Shown piece after piece: positions 42,445 through 54,620 of a stretch of DNA of 64,000 nt (position 1 is the first letter of the stretch; every line of letters starts with the position of its first letter). Below the pieces are notes generated by a model. That model was not told the origin of the DNA, searched no databases, and was given only the letters and a program-made list of their open reading frames with translations. The DNA lies in assembly GCA_963855995.1 (NCBI GenBank), contig OY979716.1, forward strand, positions 49,485,379-49,549,378. The letters are read 5' to 3'. Made by a program: the position numbers and the translations under genes. Source of the stretch: Muricea muricata (Eukaryota; Cnidaria; Anthozoa; Malacalcyonacea; Plexauridae).

Positions 42445-42498
42445 GAATGGAACAACTGGAATACCTGGAACAACTGGAACATCTGGAACAACTGAATT
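42445..42498. repeat. Subterminal TGGAACAACTGGAA tandem repeat of the MULE
   Basis: Units of about 9-12 bp (TGGAACAAC, TGGAATACC, TGGAACATC) repeat five or more times just inside the left end. An inverted, shorter version lies at about 51344-51372. Such arrays are likely transposase-binding sites. Confidence 0.75.
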
Positions 42499-43744
42499 TT
42501 TCTTTTGTTACAAACAAACATCATCAAAATTGACCTAGCAAGACCGTGGCAACAAAACTCGTGGGTGAGCCCTTTTGTTAGAGAGGGCTGCTGGTGGTGT
42601 ATGTAGACAAAAATAAAATATTAAATTTTCCATTATTTCGTCCGTCCAGCGTTTCCACTTTGAAGGAAATTTGTTTTTCAAAGGAAATTTAAGCAAAATG
42701 AAAGAAATGGAAAGCAAATACAATTTTGAAGGAAATTTGAAGGGAAAGTGTTGGTATACTGGTAATAGCAGTGTTATTACATAATCATTCTCTATGATTT
42801 TATTGATTTGGGTATTTTAGCCTGCACACCCAGCCTCGTAGTCATGAGCTCCAGTTTTTTATAGAAATCAGTTGCAATTGATACCAAGCATGTAAGGGTG
42901 CATGGCAATGGTGCAAGGTGGAAACGTCCCTAAATTGCTACTGATATCTATAAGAACAATGCAGCGCCTGGGTACTTGGCTGACGTTTTCCTGTATATGT
43001 GTGCAGAACCTTGCGCAACTGTGAAGAAAATTCTGGAGGAAATTATTCTTTTCGAAAGGAGAAAAAAGGAAATCAAACCTCGTTGAATCTTCGTTGAATG
43101 GAAATTATGTTTTCAGAAAGTGGAAACACTGCAAATGTCTCATATCGAAGATGGCGAGCGAAATGACATGTGAGTAAAGCCTCTATTTTTAATCTAAAAC
43201 AATCCTTTAATTCCATTTATCTCAAACAAGGAAATGAATTATACTTTACTCTTACACATCTCATTTTTTTTCTTAAATCATTTTTAGATAGCGACGATTT
43301 GCAAATGAGGTACTATAATTTCATTTATATTTGGACACTGTTCAGTACATCAGTTTTGTCATTTGGGTTGTACAATGTTTCTATTATTTTGTTTCCTATT
43401 ACTAATTTAGTTCAGGTGATGAAGATTCATTAAATTTAGTTCAGGTGATACAGATTCATCATATTTTAAATTAATAATTTTTATAATTTGTTTTATAATT
43501 TCATCTGAATATTGTACCATATTCAGTTCAGTTTATTATGATAAAACTAATGCTAAACTCTTATTATATATGTGTAGACTGTCATTAGTAGCGACTGTGA
43601 AAGCAATGAAGAGAGGTAAGAACGTTTTATATTTTGTATGTTATTTGTGTCCAATTATTTCTATTATTTGGTTTATTTTTGTTAGTTACTGCAGTGCATA
43701 TGATGAAAATGAGAACAATGATAGTATAGAAGTATGTTATATCA

Positions 43745-43863
43745 CTTATATCTGGTAAATGTATGTATATAGATGTATATGTATATATGTGTATCTACGT
43801 GTGTATCTATATATATATATATATGTATATGTATATATATGTATATATGTATATACATGTATA

Positions 43864-43930
<67 letters not shown>

Positions 43931-43967
43931 GTATATACATATGTATGTGTGTATGTGTGTATGTGTG

Positions 43968-44036
<69 letters not shown>

Positions 44037-44040
44037 ATAG
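43745..44040. repeat. Microsatellite, (TA)n, (TG)n and (TATG)n mixture
   Basis: About 300 bp of alternating purine-pyrimidine: an almost pure TA run near 43870-43924, then TATGTATA variants, then a regular TATATG array at 43972-44036. All apparent reading frames across it are artefacts of the repeat. It abuts the inverted arm of the Penelope-like element. Confidence 0.95.
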
Positions 44041-44100
44041 ACAAGGAATAAAAATAAAACCATATATATGAAGAAAGTGCTCAATACCGAAGTAGAGCGG

Positions 44101-45427
44101 AATAGACAATGAAATAGACTTTGGTTACTTCATAAAGTTTTATTCACAACAAATCTGTTTCGTATGACAAGCAATGCTTGCCACACTCGTCAGGTGATGA
44201 TCGCGTCTGATGTTATGATCTAGGGAAACTTGATATGTATGTTACAATTGACGTGTTAAAGCCAATTGCATGAGTGCTTTAATTAAAAGTTGGCGAGTAA
44301 ATGTTTCTTACGATGTCTGCAAGCGCTTATTAGTTCGTTCCTTGAATTTAGGGTACCTAGCTCTGGATGACAAATAATAAGAAATTTTTCATGCAAGCAC
44401 AAATTACATCTCTTTGAGCTACTCTTGTAAGCTTTACACCGTTTTATGACTCTCCATTTTATGGAGAATTTGATGTCGTTATCTTTTAAGTCCCAAATGT
44501 ACTTGCTGAGGGAAGTGCTGTTTTTGTGTTTGGCTTTCCGGAAAGTGTTGTTGTGGTTATTGTGGTTATTGTTGTGGTTATTGTAATAACATGGTACAAC
44601 CCACCATTTAATTCAAACGTTTCCACAAATGTGGGACAAAGATTTCTGAAAATAGTTGCCGAGTGTTTCCCTCCTCATCATACCCTACATAAAATTTTCA
44701 ACAAAAATACCTTAAAAATAAGCTACAGTTCTATGCCGAACGTTTCCAGTATCATCACAGCACACAACAAACGCCTACTAAGAAATGAAACATATTCAGC
44801 AACCACCGCTACTTGCAACTGCCGAAAGTCAGTAACATGCCCACTAAACGGAGAATGCCAACAAGAGGGAGTCGTGTACCAGGCCGTGATCGAAAGACAA
44901 GACAACAAGGAGATTCAATCCTACATCGGCATAACAGAAGGCCCTTTCAAATTGCGGTACAATAACCACAACAACACTTTCCGGAAAGCCAAACACAAAA
45001 ACAGCACTTCCCTTAGCAAGTACATTTGGGACTTAAAAGATAACGACATCAAATTCTCCATAAAATGGAGAGTCATAAAACGGTGTAAAGCTTACAAGAG
45101 TAGCTCAAAGAGATGTAATTTGTGCTTGCATGAAAAATTTCTTATTATTTGTCACCCAGAGCTAGGTACCCTAAATTCAAGGAACGAACTAATAAGCGCT
45201 TGCAGACATCGTAAGAAACATTTACTCGCCAACTTTTAATTAAAGCACTCATGCAATTGGCTTTAACACGTCAATTGTACCATACATATCAAGTTTCCCC
45301 AGATCATAACATCAGACGCGATCATCACCTGACGAGTGTGGCAAGCATTGCTTGTCATACGAAACAGATTTGTTGTGAATAAAACTTTATGAAGTAACCA
45401 AAGTCTATTTCATTGTCATTGTCTATA

Positions 45428-45430
<3 letters not shown>
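44101..45430 (+). mobile_element. Penelope-like retroelement fragment with inverted 5' copy of its own 3' end
   Basis: The right part (about 44567-45430, plus strand) is the 3' end of a Penelope-like element with a GIY-YIG endonuclease and 3' untranslated region. The left part (44101-44566) is a nearly perfect inverted copy of the last ~466 bp (44959-45430), so the insertion forms a hairpin with a loop of about 390 bp. Inverted partial dimers flanking a 5'-truncated copy are a known outcome of Penelope-like insertion. Both sides are bordered by TA/TG microsatellites. Confidence 0.85.
44592..45239 (+). pseudogene. Penelope-like RT C-terminus plus GIY-YIG endonuclease, 5'-truncated
   Basis: From TWYNPPFNSNVSTNVGQRFL the frame gives the RT-endonuclease linker (FPPHHTLHKIFNKNTLKISY) and a cysteine knuckle (ATCNCRKSVTCPLNGECQ). 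The GIY-YIG domain follows: VVYQAVIERQ, then SYIGITEGPFKLRYNNHNNT, SLSKYIWDLKDNDIKFSIKW and KRCNLCLHEKFLII, ending RNELISACRHRKKHLLANF. The fingers and palm of the reverse transcriptase are absent, so it is a 5'-truncated copy. The open frame continuing upstream to 44526 is inverted-arm sequence and not part of the protein. The preserved nuclease would nick target DNA to prime reverse transcription. Confidence 0.85.

Positions 45431-45468
<38 letters not shown>
45421..45468. repeat. TATG/(TG)n microsatellite at Penelope 3' end
   Basis: TATATGTATG followed by about 18 GT units. It directly adjoins the 3' end of the element, as the (TATG)n array adjoins the inverted arm at the other side. Confidence 0.9.
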
Positions 45469-45469
<1 letters not shown>

Positions 45470-46300
45470 GATAGAATAAAGTGTAACTGCGTTAATATAG
45501 ACATATACCCGTTTCTTGTCATATACTTCAAACTAAACCAATAATGATAAAATTGTGTATTGCCTTCCACTCACCAGCTACTGTCATTACGGCAGCCCGA
45601 GCCCTTGTGACACTTGGAGGCGGTTTAGAAGGTGAAAGACTACACAAACACAAGTTCAAGGAGATTTTATTCAATCAATGATCACGGTTCAACGCGTAAA
45701 CATCACAGCATGCCACACAACTCATTTCATCGTCGTTGCACGTGCACTTACCATGACCGGAAATATATGAATATATATAATAGCTAAACAGCTATTTTTT
45801 AAGGTCTAATCTTTGGAATTGTCTGCTTACTGCTGACTCTTAACCCAAATTACGAAGATTGCTTGAGTAGCAATTTGCTGACAAATAGTTGTACTATATA
45901 GGCATTTCTTAGACCCTTCTGTGCTTCTAAATCTTGGAAACTTATGTGTGAACACCAAAAGTAGTTTAAAGTCATATTTTTGGGGCTGTAAAATATTTTT
46001 GTTGTTACCCAGAACATTTCCTGACTTCTCACTTTTCCCCTTAACTTTCACCACCCCGAGATTTTGTAGCAAATGTGCCCCCATTTTCTACAGTCGAAAA
46101 ATAACGAATGGTTTAAGTACAGTAACTGCTAGCGTATAAATACAATGTCGCCGATAGCAGTGTAGAAAACTAACCAATCATAGGATACGGTAGTTTTAAA
46201 TCCCTTTCCCCCAAATTTTGTCATGGCTCCTCACAATATATTTTGGATTTTACAAGGCATTAATAATAACTGATCCCGTAATGTTTTGATGTAGTACTAA
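45469..46300. other. Intronic or spacer DNA inside the MULE
   Basis: No gene recognised. A G+C-richer block (about 45570-45765, GCAGCCCGAGCCCTTGTGAC) differs in composition from its surroundings and may be part of another, unidentified insertion. Confidence 0.4.
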
Positions 46301-49300
46301 AGCAAGTGAAACTCAAACGTTGTATTGGAAAGGAACAGAGACTTTGCCTGTTTTTGAATGGACAAAGTCAAAGAAAAGTTCAACATGAAGAGAACGGAAG
46401 AAGTTAGAAGACATCGTTTGTATTCTGTTGTATGAGTGTCCCAAAGAAAAGATATGTACTTCCAAGTCAGTAATGATTGATCGCAATTGCAATTTCGTTG
46501 TGAATATACAATGCCTGAAAGAAATCGATGATATATTTGCTGATGACTGTGGTTCCTGGATATGCACCAGGTCTCCAAAGTATTATTTTGAAGAAAAGCA
46601 TTCAAAAGGATCAGCGAGTCTAAAACGTGTTGGCCGCGGCAGTGACGTTGCTGTGAAGAATTTAAAAAAACCGTGGTATGAGGTTCTTTTATACTATCAC
46701 AAGAACAAAAGCTCTCCAGACTACAAAAGAACTGTTACCATTGTTAAAGGTAAATAATTAAACAGGGGTTCAAATACATGCTATATAAAAACCCTCAAAT
46801 GCGAGTTTTGGGGATTCCGGGTAGCTTTGAGTAGGTTAGTTAATTAGGATTGTCCAATTAAAACGTCAGAAAATACAAAAAAATGATAATAATAGAGGAT
46901 GCTTACCCTCAACGATCGCGTGTAAGATAAGTCAATCAGACCCTTCAGTGAACACAAACACCAACATATTTGAAGCAATAGCTAGATAAACGTTACTGCA
47001 ATCGCCAGTGTCCTGTAGCTCGATACTGGATTATTCTATGATGTATACTGATTAAAATACTAAACTTATCAAGTTAGACTTGACGGCATGCACGTGATTA
47101 TCATATTCGATTTTATGATAACTGTTAACCTCGGTCAATTTCACAGTTGGACAGTTAATCAATATATTGTTTAAGTAGTTCTGTTTTACTATATTTACTG
47201 TGTGGGAATGCATTTTAGATGGAGTTATTTTTCAGATTTTGAAGGTGCTACACAGAAGTTATGTTTCGTCCAGTACCAGTTTGATGAAACTGAACATGTA
47301 ATTTCTATCCTTGCACATGGAAAAAGAAAGAGTGGCAACAAACCATACATCAGAACGGAGAAAAGCATTATCGAAAGAATAAAAGAACAACCTATGGAAG
47401 CTAAACCACGGCATACTTTTGATAACATTTCAAAGGAAAGAGGTGGCGTCTTGTCCGCTACAAGTGCTAGCATTTTGCCAAGAGACAGGAAACAAATCGC
47501 TTATCTAAAGTCTCACGTGAAGCAAAAGAAGTACACAAATATTGATCTTACTGCAAAGCGGGATCCATTTCTTGCATTGACAGTGAAATGCAAAGAAGAA
47601 GAGGAAAGTGGCAACCCATATATCCGTAGAGTTGTAACTAGCCCAGAGCCTTCAGTTGTCCTAGCTTTGGACAATCAGCTAGATGACATAGTAAAATTCT
47701 GTACTGGTGATACAGAGTTTTCCGTTCTACAGGTTGACCCAACTTACAATCTCGGTGAATTCAGCGTTACCGACACAGTATGACCAACTGCTTTTACTGA
47801 GCAGATCAACTGGAAAACGACCACTACTAATTGGCCCAATGCTGCTTCATTACAAGAAAGAAACGTTTTCTTATGACGAATTGGTTGGATTTCTAACTTC
47901 ACGAAAACCAACAATCAAGAACCTGAAGGCTCTAGGGACGGACGGTGAAACAGCAATAGCCAATGCCTTTAAAGAGTGGTGTTGCAATATGACACACTTG
48001 ATGTGTAGCATTCACTTCCGCCAAAATATCAAGAACAAGCTGCAAGAATTGGCCCTTCCGCAGTTCATTGTATCTGACATCTTAGCAGATATTTTTGGCA
48101 AGCAAGATGGAACAACAAAGGAGACAGGTTTAATCGATAGTGAAGATCCTACCAAGATTAGAATGCGTTTTGAACAGTGTAAGACGATCTGGAATGGCTG
48201 AGAGCTTCCATATCGTGCTGACCGCGACCCGAAGTTCTATTCGTGGTTTCTAAAGTACAAAGCAGATGATATGGAAAAACATCTACTCCTTGCGATCAGA
48301 AAGAAAACCAACTTGCAAGTCCAATTTATTACCAACCGAATTGAGTGCGTTAATAGCATGGTCAGTGATGAAACCAATCACAAACAACATGACATGCTTT
48401 CTTTTATCATGAAAATAAAAGAAATGCACGAGCAGCAACGGCGTGAAATTGAATGGGCGATAATCGACAAAGGACCCTTTCAGCTTCATCCAAGTCTTCG
48501 TCATCTTCAAGTGCCGGAGACTGAATGGTTCGTAAACATGACCAAAGAAGGTGTCGCATATATTTCTAGGGTACTGAACATGGATACCCCAGCTAAGTCA
48601 AATTCCGACCTCTCAGAAAAGGCGTCTGACCTCCATCGTGAACCGTCTTGTGCTGATGACTGTGTCAATCACGAGAAAGAAAGACCGTCGCCAGGTCATT
48701 CTTGACAAAGTCAAACTATTGCATCAGATGATGGTTTATTGGTTAACTTAGAAGGAGTGAAGATGTACGTCAAAGATGTGAGAAGCTTCTCAGTTGATGG
48801 AATGTATAAGAAAGCATCAGAATTGGTTGCGGTACCCGGTAATATTACTGCCGCGCCAGGATGTCACACAGATGCGAAAGTCGTTACCAGTCGCTCTGGA
48901 GTTAAATCGCACATTGTGATGCCTGGTGAAGCAAAAGGTCTGTTTGTATGTGAACCATCTTGTGTAAATTGGAAATCATATGCAATATGTTCACATGTTT
49001 TGGTGACTGCACACTCTGCAAACAAGTTACTTCTGTTCTTGCAGTGGTATGCAAAGTCCGGAGCAAAGAAAGTAAACTTAACAAATGCAGCCAGAGTTGG
49101 GACTCCCTTACATCCCGGTCGAAAAGGCGGCGTTGGATCGAGGAAAAGATTGGTGTCGAAGTCCACCCCATTGGAAACATATCCCAGACCAATCTTTCAA
49201 ACGACTCCCACATCCGAAACAATGGTGATTAACGCTCAAAGTACTCTAGTGCAAGGTCAGCAGTCACGTGGTCTCAGGCAAGAGAGCGGCGCCCTTCCAT

Positions 49301-50115
49301 TTTCCAAACAACAGCGTCAGAGTGAATTCCAAACAGCTCAGTGTCACTTTGCGTATCCATACAGCTCAGCTAATGTTCAATAAGTTTGCTACCAAAACGT
49401 TTGGCAGCAACAATTTGGACAGCAACACCAAGCTGCAAGACAGCCGCCGGTATGTACGAGTGTAAATTTTATAACCCTTTTATAATGCTTTCACCATTTT
49501 CAAGACCATGCAAAGCTGCAAAAATGACTTGGAAACAAAATCTAAAACAGCTTAAAGCATCAGTTTAGACAAAGACCAGTCATTACTATTAGTTTGGTCT
49601 TTGTGTGTAACGGTTGCATTTTACTAAATTTTACCGTCGAAAACGTCAAATGTTTTGAAGTTTCATACTCAGTCGTCGCGAAAATGCACTTTATTTTAGC
49701 ATTCTATTTCGACCAACCAAAGCATCCTTATATGACATATTTATAAGGCTTGCTGCAGGTAGTGTATTTAGCTTAATTTGTTGTATTATTGCAGGTACAT
49801 GTCAACATGAACCCATTCTTTTTGAAGTTTACATCTGGTAACATCCGCGTGTGTCAAGGTTGCCAACAAAGCCTGCGCGATAACAGTGGTGCCATACCTC
49901 TGGAGCCCTACAACATCTGTGTTGGCAGGTACGAGAAACTTAACTGCCCACAAAGAGAATCGTGTGCACATTATCATCCACGACTAGAGTGCATTACCTC
50001 CTGTGATCCAATTTTTGCTGGCCCTAGCTTAGTCATTCCGGATGATATACTAGCAAGATTAACATCAATACACAAATTGCACATTTGGCAAACATTTGGG
50101 ATAAACTTGCTCTAA

Positions 50116-51398
50116 ACTGAACTGGTAGTGTATTTTTTTATATATGTATTTAGAGGTTTTTGTTGGAGGTTTTGTTGTGTTTTGTTATGTTAAGTTGTAT
50201 AAGTAAAGAGCAGAAAAAAAGACTTAGATATTATTTTTCACCTGACTATATACTTATCCTGCTCTACTCTTGAAGGATCGCAATTTTTTGAGGAAAAGTA
50301 GACTCACACAGGGTGGACACGCTTTGACAACGCCATGCGAATTTTGAATTTCATTGTCTTCAGGGGCGAAACTTAAGGGCACAGGGAAAGTATGCAGGGC
50401 AGAGTGTAAAATTTGAAATACGAAAGTAAAACCATAATAGCTAAATTTTACTTTTTGACAAGACGCACAGTGTGTCAGATTTGTGTCTCTTTCAATTTTT
50501 GAACTTATTTCTTTTCTTAATTCTCACGGTTGACTGTTTGATTTTAAGATTCATCGAATCACTAGATTTTTATTTACAATGGAATAGTGATTTTTGTAAC
50601 TTGTAATGTAAGTGGAACCACTGCAGCCACTATTTTGTTTATCTCAACAGTGGCATAGGCAAGGGGAGGGGGGCTCAGCCCCTCCAATGGCCAGAAGGAC
50701 CACCCTTGTAATAAGAATTGATTGCTGTGATTGTAAAATAATAATGTCTTTTATACACCATATAATCCCCAAAAGTAAGCTTTTTTCTGCAAAATCTCAC
50801 CCGAAATGCAGGAAATTGCATTTGCAGAACTGTAGATTTCAAAATTTTCCCGGAAGAGCATATCCCCGGACCCCTCTAGAAAGACTCGCGCCTTCGCCTC
50901 TCGCATGTTGCCCCCCCATTTGCCTATTGTCTTTTAATAACTACTTGCTTTGAGCAATTCAAACTATCTGGTCTTTTTTCCATTGACGGTTTTATTCACT
51001 TTTGAAAACCGAAATATTGTGTTGCATTGGGTCTGTTTGAGCAAGGCCCATTTTCTGCGAAAGGCATATTCTTAGACAATAAGAGTTTGGCTTCCGCGAG
51101 GAACGCACATTTTCTTAAAAGGGCTTTGTTAGGCTATTTTTCCAAAATGTCTTGTTTTCAAAAACTGAACAGTGTAAATTGGTTTCCAAGACGGCCATTA
51201 CACTGTCGATATTTTCGTGTAAGTAATTTGTTAGAATTGTATTCTGTCTGCACGTTTTTCATATTTTAGAAAGCTTATTGAGCGTTGTGTGTACTTCCAT
51301 ACATGCTAAAATTCAGAAAAGTGCTAAAAATAGGAAATTTTTAGTTGTTCCAGGTATTCCAGTTGTTCCATTCCGTGTTCCGCGTTTTAGACGATGTC
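50116..51398. other. MULE 3' non-coding part
   Basis: Between the stop of the transposase (50113-50115) and the right end of the element. AATAAAA-like signals are present but no gene. The GC-rich GGGGAGGGGGGCTCAGCCCC at 50661-50680 and an AGGACCACCC block nearby look like a fragment of a further short repeat. Confidence 0.5.
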
Positions 51399-51407
51399 TG
51401 GAAAAAA

Positions 51408-51913
51408 CATGCACATATTAAAAATGGTATGATTGTTATACAGTACTATGTTGATTTCAAACCTGTCATTTCTGGCCACATTTTTCTTATTGTTATTGAC
51501 TGTTGTGATTGCTTTAATGGTGGATGCATGAAGTTTTGTGTAAAAGTAACTAGACAATGCAATTGTGGTCTGCTTCACTTTTTCATCAGCAACTTCATAT
51601 ATAACGTATCTGTAGCAAAAAAATAATAATTAATAACAACTGTTAATTAAAAAGCATGTATTAATCAATCCACTTCACTCTAGTCTATGTATCACACATT
51701 CGTTTAGGAGGCACTCTTAGGATAACAGTTTAAGTTGTAATTAAGTTTCTTACCGTAAAAATGCTTCAATTACGAGGTCATTCACAAGACATCCAGGTTT
51801 TAAACATTCAAGCTCTTTTGGAATGAGGAGAGACTTTCGTACACATTTCTTTAGTTATCAGCTGCAGATTGTATATGCAAGGTAATACTTTGAGGTTCTT
51901 CATTCTCTTTACC
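51408..51913. other. Spacer between the MULE and the minus-strand SWIM gene
   Basis: A+T-rich, with no supported gene. Short frames on both strands show no recognisable motif. Confidence 0.4.
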
Positions 51914-54420
51914 TTATATAGTAATTGACACTGGAACATTCACCTTATAGAACTTCTTCATCATGTTTGCTTTTGAACCCACTTGATTTCGAAGCCACCA
52001 ATCTAACTGCTTTTTACCTTTCTTCTTCTTCTTAGCAATGCAACCAACATTGTTAAACTTTTGCTTGATCTCTGGTTTAGTGTTTTTCTTCTTTCCTCTG
52101 TTGTTCCTTTTTGGAGAGGCACGGAGATATATTCCTTCACTTCTCTTTGGAACTGTGGCACTTAGCTTTGCAACATGACTCTTGAGCTCTGTTGTTACAT
52201 CATTCAAGGTGTCTGTGTCTTGGCTCAGGTATTTTAGTTCTTTAAGCTGCTGTAATGTGGCTCTGGTGATATTTGCCACATGTTTCACAGGATTCTGGGG
52301 CATTTTTCTTGTCTGTGGTAGTTGTGCCACTCTGGTTGGTTCTGTGCTACCTGATTCAGGTGGTACAGAATCAGAAGGTGTGGAACTTAACTCTGTAGCT
52401 CTCTTGTTGTCATCGACTTTCTTGTCATCAACTTCCCTATCCTCTGGTTGATCTCCACTGCAATGCATTCCTTCAACATCCCTATTGGCTGTATAAAGAG
52501 TTGATTCTCTGTAGTTTAGTGGCAAGTTAGACCATTCAGCATTGGTGTTTTCAAACACAGCAAACATGTGTTTACAGGGGCATTTAAACTTCTTCCAGTC
52601 AAGGCAGCTGCAAGTGGGAGAGGAAAGATCTACATCATAAACCTGTTTCATACTTTCTGACCTCACTTGAAATTTTAAGTTTCCAAGGTCTTGAATGTCT
52701 TTCTTGGAAAATAATGCTGATGAATATTGTCTTTGCATGCAGTGCTTAATAAAATCTATGGGGTCGACCATGCAAGAATTCTGGAATTTCCTTGTTGTAG
52801 GCTTTAATGTTCCGATTTAGCTTCAGGTTCTTCAGCACATAGAGTTTGTACTGGTCAGGGCAAAAACATTCTATGATAACTTTTGCAACTCCACTTAGTG
52901 TTTTGTCACTTCCTTTTGACTAGTAATTATACTTGAATACTTTATTTTGTGCCTCAACACCATTATTGGTATTGATTTTAATGTCTATCTTATGTTCCCT
53001 GTAAGCTCTTTCCCATCTTTTCTCTTCTGGAAACCAAGTTCCCTGCAGCCAGCTTTGTACTTGTGTATTCATCTTGTACACTTCAGAATTTAACAGTTTG
53101 GCTTTTGCTTCTGCAATGTAAAGGGGTAGCTGGATTCTCGCTTTGTGGTGCATGTGCTATGTTTCTCAGGGGGTGCAACAATGTCTCTCTATCCTCCGAT
53201 CTTGTAAAACAAATCAATTAATCATGACTTGATGAAATGGAAGTTAATTAACAATCTTGTTGCTTGCCTGATTCAATGATTCCACAATTGAGAAATCAGT
53301 CATAAAATTTGCTGGCTTCCATTCAGGGTTCCATTTGTGCAAAACATGAAGAGCTTCACTCACTTGTTCTTCAGTTTCATCTTGTTCAACAAAGTCCCCT
53401 ATAAGATATCATGTGTGGCATATTAAAATATATTTTATTACATACAGTACTTTAGTATTAATAAATAGTTTTATTTGTAGTTGATTTTTCTTCTTTTATC
53501 ACTGATCTCTATTCTTTTTAAATTTATAGGAAGTCATCTCTCCAACATGGCATTTAATGAGGACTACATCTAACAATGCCATACATACCGACAACTGCAT
53601 ATCCATTGTTGGTTTTGACACATACAAAGAAAAATGGGAGTGCATAGTTTGTTGTTTTATATGTAGCATCAAGGAGCTAAATCTCATTTCCATATTTGAC
53701 CATCAGACGTTGCTGCCACTGTTGCTGATGAACATGTAAAAGCTTCTGGGTTGGTTAGTGTTGGTCGAAGATTTCACTGTCATCTTGGATTGTACACATG
53801 AGCAGGAAAAACTTTGATGTGGGGTCTTTTTTTGTCCATTCGTTGATCATTCTTTGGAGATTAACCTGATCTAACTTACTAAGTTTTTGTTTAGTGGTGG
53901 CTATGTATATGTGATTGATAACGTCTCTGTTGGTTGGGTAAAACGATCTGTTCAGTGTTGATGGCTTTGGGCATGTACCGTCTGCAAATAATATGTTTTC
54001 CACATGGTAGGTCAACAACTTCTTAACTTCTTGCCACTGTGTTACTCTTATATAGTAAAACAAATGTTTGCATATTAATATTTTGTACAATTAGGTCACC
54101 TGTGTATTTTAAGTTGTTTTGTAGACTTGGGATTACAGTATTTTTATATATTTTATATACTGTATTTTGTTTGTATAGTTCACTGTATGTGTCTCACTTG
54201 CTGCAACTAGCTCATGAATTTTTTCTATTATAGAGGAATCAACTGCCTGGCCAATGCCACATACTTCTCCACTTGGATGGTTTGTGTGTGCTTCCAAGTC
54301 TGGTACTTTAACATAGAACCTCTTAATTTCTTTGACTTGTGCATCCTTGTTTTCTCTGTCTGCTTTCAACTTACTCAAGATTGATGGTTTAATGACTCTT
54401 TCTATCTACAATAATGTAGT
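51914..54420 (-). pseudogene. MULE-derived SWIM zinc-finger gene, decayed
   Basis: Minus-strand exons in order. 54420-54180: AQVKEIKRFYVKVPDLEAHT, then DSSIIEKIHELVAASE. 54065-53499: KLDQVNLQRMINEWTKKDP, LLMCTIQDDSEIFDQ, LLHVHQQQWQQRLMVKYGNE, LLDATYKTTNYALPFF. 53153-52840: QGTWFPEEKRWERAYREH, INTNNGVEAQNKVFKY. 52771-51914: CSCLDWKKFKCPCKHMFAVF (the SWIM CxCx..CxH finger) and a Lys-rich tail. The LLDATYK and INTNNGVE blocks define a MULE-type transposase core. Defects are a TAG after GNEI near 53683, a TAG at 52920-52922, and one extra C shifting the frame near 52762. The upstream exon is at 62300-62420, beyond the inserted family B element. It may be a domesticated gene or an old transposon. 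Confidence 0.65.
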
Positions 54421-54519
54421 ACATATAGTACACAATAAGAAAGTAATAGCTAACTTCTTTGATGATACTGTTGCTTAACTGACCTTTCAGTGTATGTAGC
54501 TATGGTTTAACAAGGTCTT

Positions 54520-54523
54520 TTAA
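54520..54523. repeat. Left TTAA target duplication of family B element
   Basis: TTAA here and at 62095-62098 border the inverted ends. Four-base TTAA duplication fits Kolobok-like insertion. Confidence 0.8.
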
Positions 54524-54620
54524 AAAAGCAGTGTCACCGTCTGCGCAACTTTTCTGCGCATGTTTTAAAATATTCGGAATATGTTGGAAACAGCTCGGTA
54601 TCTATAATAACATTGAAGGA

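Larger units (their letters stand above)
43152..50115 (+). pseudogene. MULE transposase with SWIM zinc finger, decayed
   Basis: Short 5' exons begin at ATGGCGAGCGAAATGACATG (43152) and give acidic pieces (SDDLQM, ISSDCESNEE). After the Penelope insertion, 46428-46757 encodes YECPKEKICTSKSVMIDRNC and KPWYEVLLYYHKNK. The main block 47202-48705 has RHTFDNISKERGGVLSAT, FSVLQVDPTYNLGEFSVT (first Asp), LKALGTDGETAIANAF (second Asp) and THLMCSIHFRQNIKNKLQEL. 48739-49383 has the SWIM-type FVCEPSCVNWKSYAICSHVL. 49789-50115 has PFFLKFTSGNIRVCQGCQQS and a final YHPRLECIT segment. Defects are a frame change near 47780, TGA at 48199-48201 and a stop at 48703. The order of blocks matches a widespread SWIM-MULE family. 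Confidence 0.75.
42420..51398. mobile_element. Mutator-like element (MULE), 8,979 bp, with nested Penelope insertion
   Basis: The inverted ends read inward GGCATCGTTTAAAACGCGG and, from the right, GACATCGTCTAAAACGCGG. They continue as a shared block (GAACAC, GAATGGAACAACTGGAATAC, CTGGAACAAC) of about 55 bp. Exact 9-bp duplications flank them. The plus-strand gene from 43152 to 50115 encodes a MULE-type transposase with SWIM zinc finger, now broken. A Penelope-like fragment with its own inverted arm, together with long TA/TG microsatellites (43745-45468), lies in the 5' part of the gene. Confidence 0.85.

Noticed and set aside
43742..44109. Six overlapping open frames of alternating Tyr/Ile, Tyr/Thr or Tyr/Met in the TA/TG microsatellite
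   Set aside because: They arise from simple repeats on both strands in all frames. No complexity or start context supports a gene.
44526..44591. Upstream extension (Val-rich, membrane-like) of the Penelope endonuclease frame
   Set aside because: This stretch belongs to the inverted arm and a GTTGTGGTTATT repeat. The hydrophobic run is an artefact of reading the repeat and is not a signal or membrane segment.
48864..49222. Two minus-strand frames of about 100 codons opposite the SWIM region
   Set aside because: Antisense shadows of the plus-strand SWIM exon, which carries the recognisable zinc-binding pattern.
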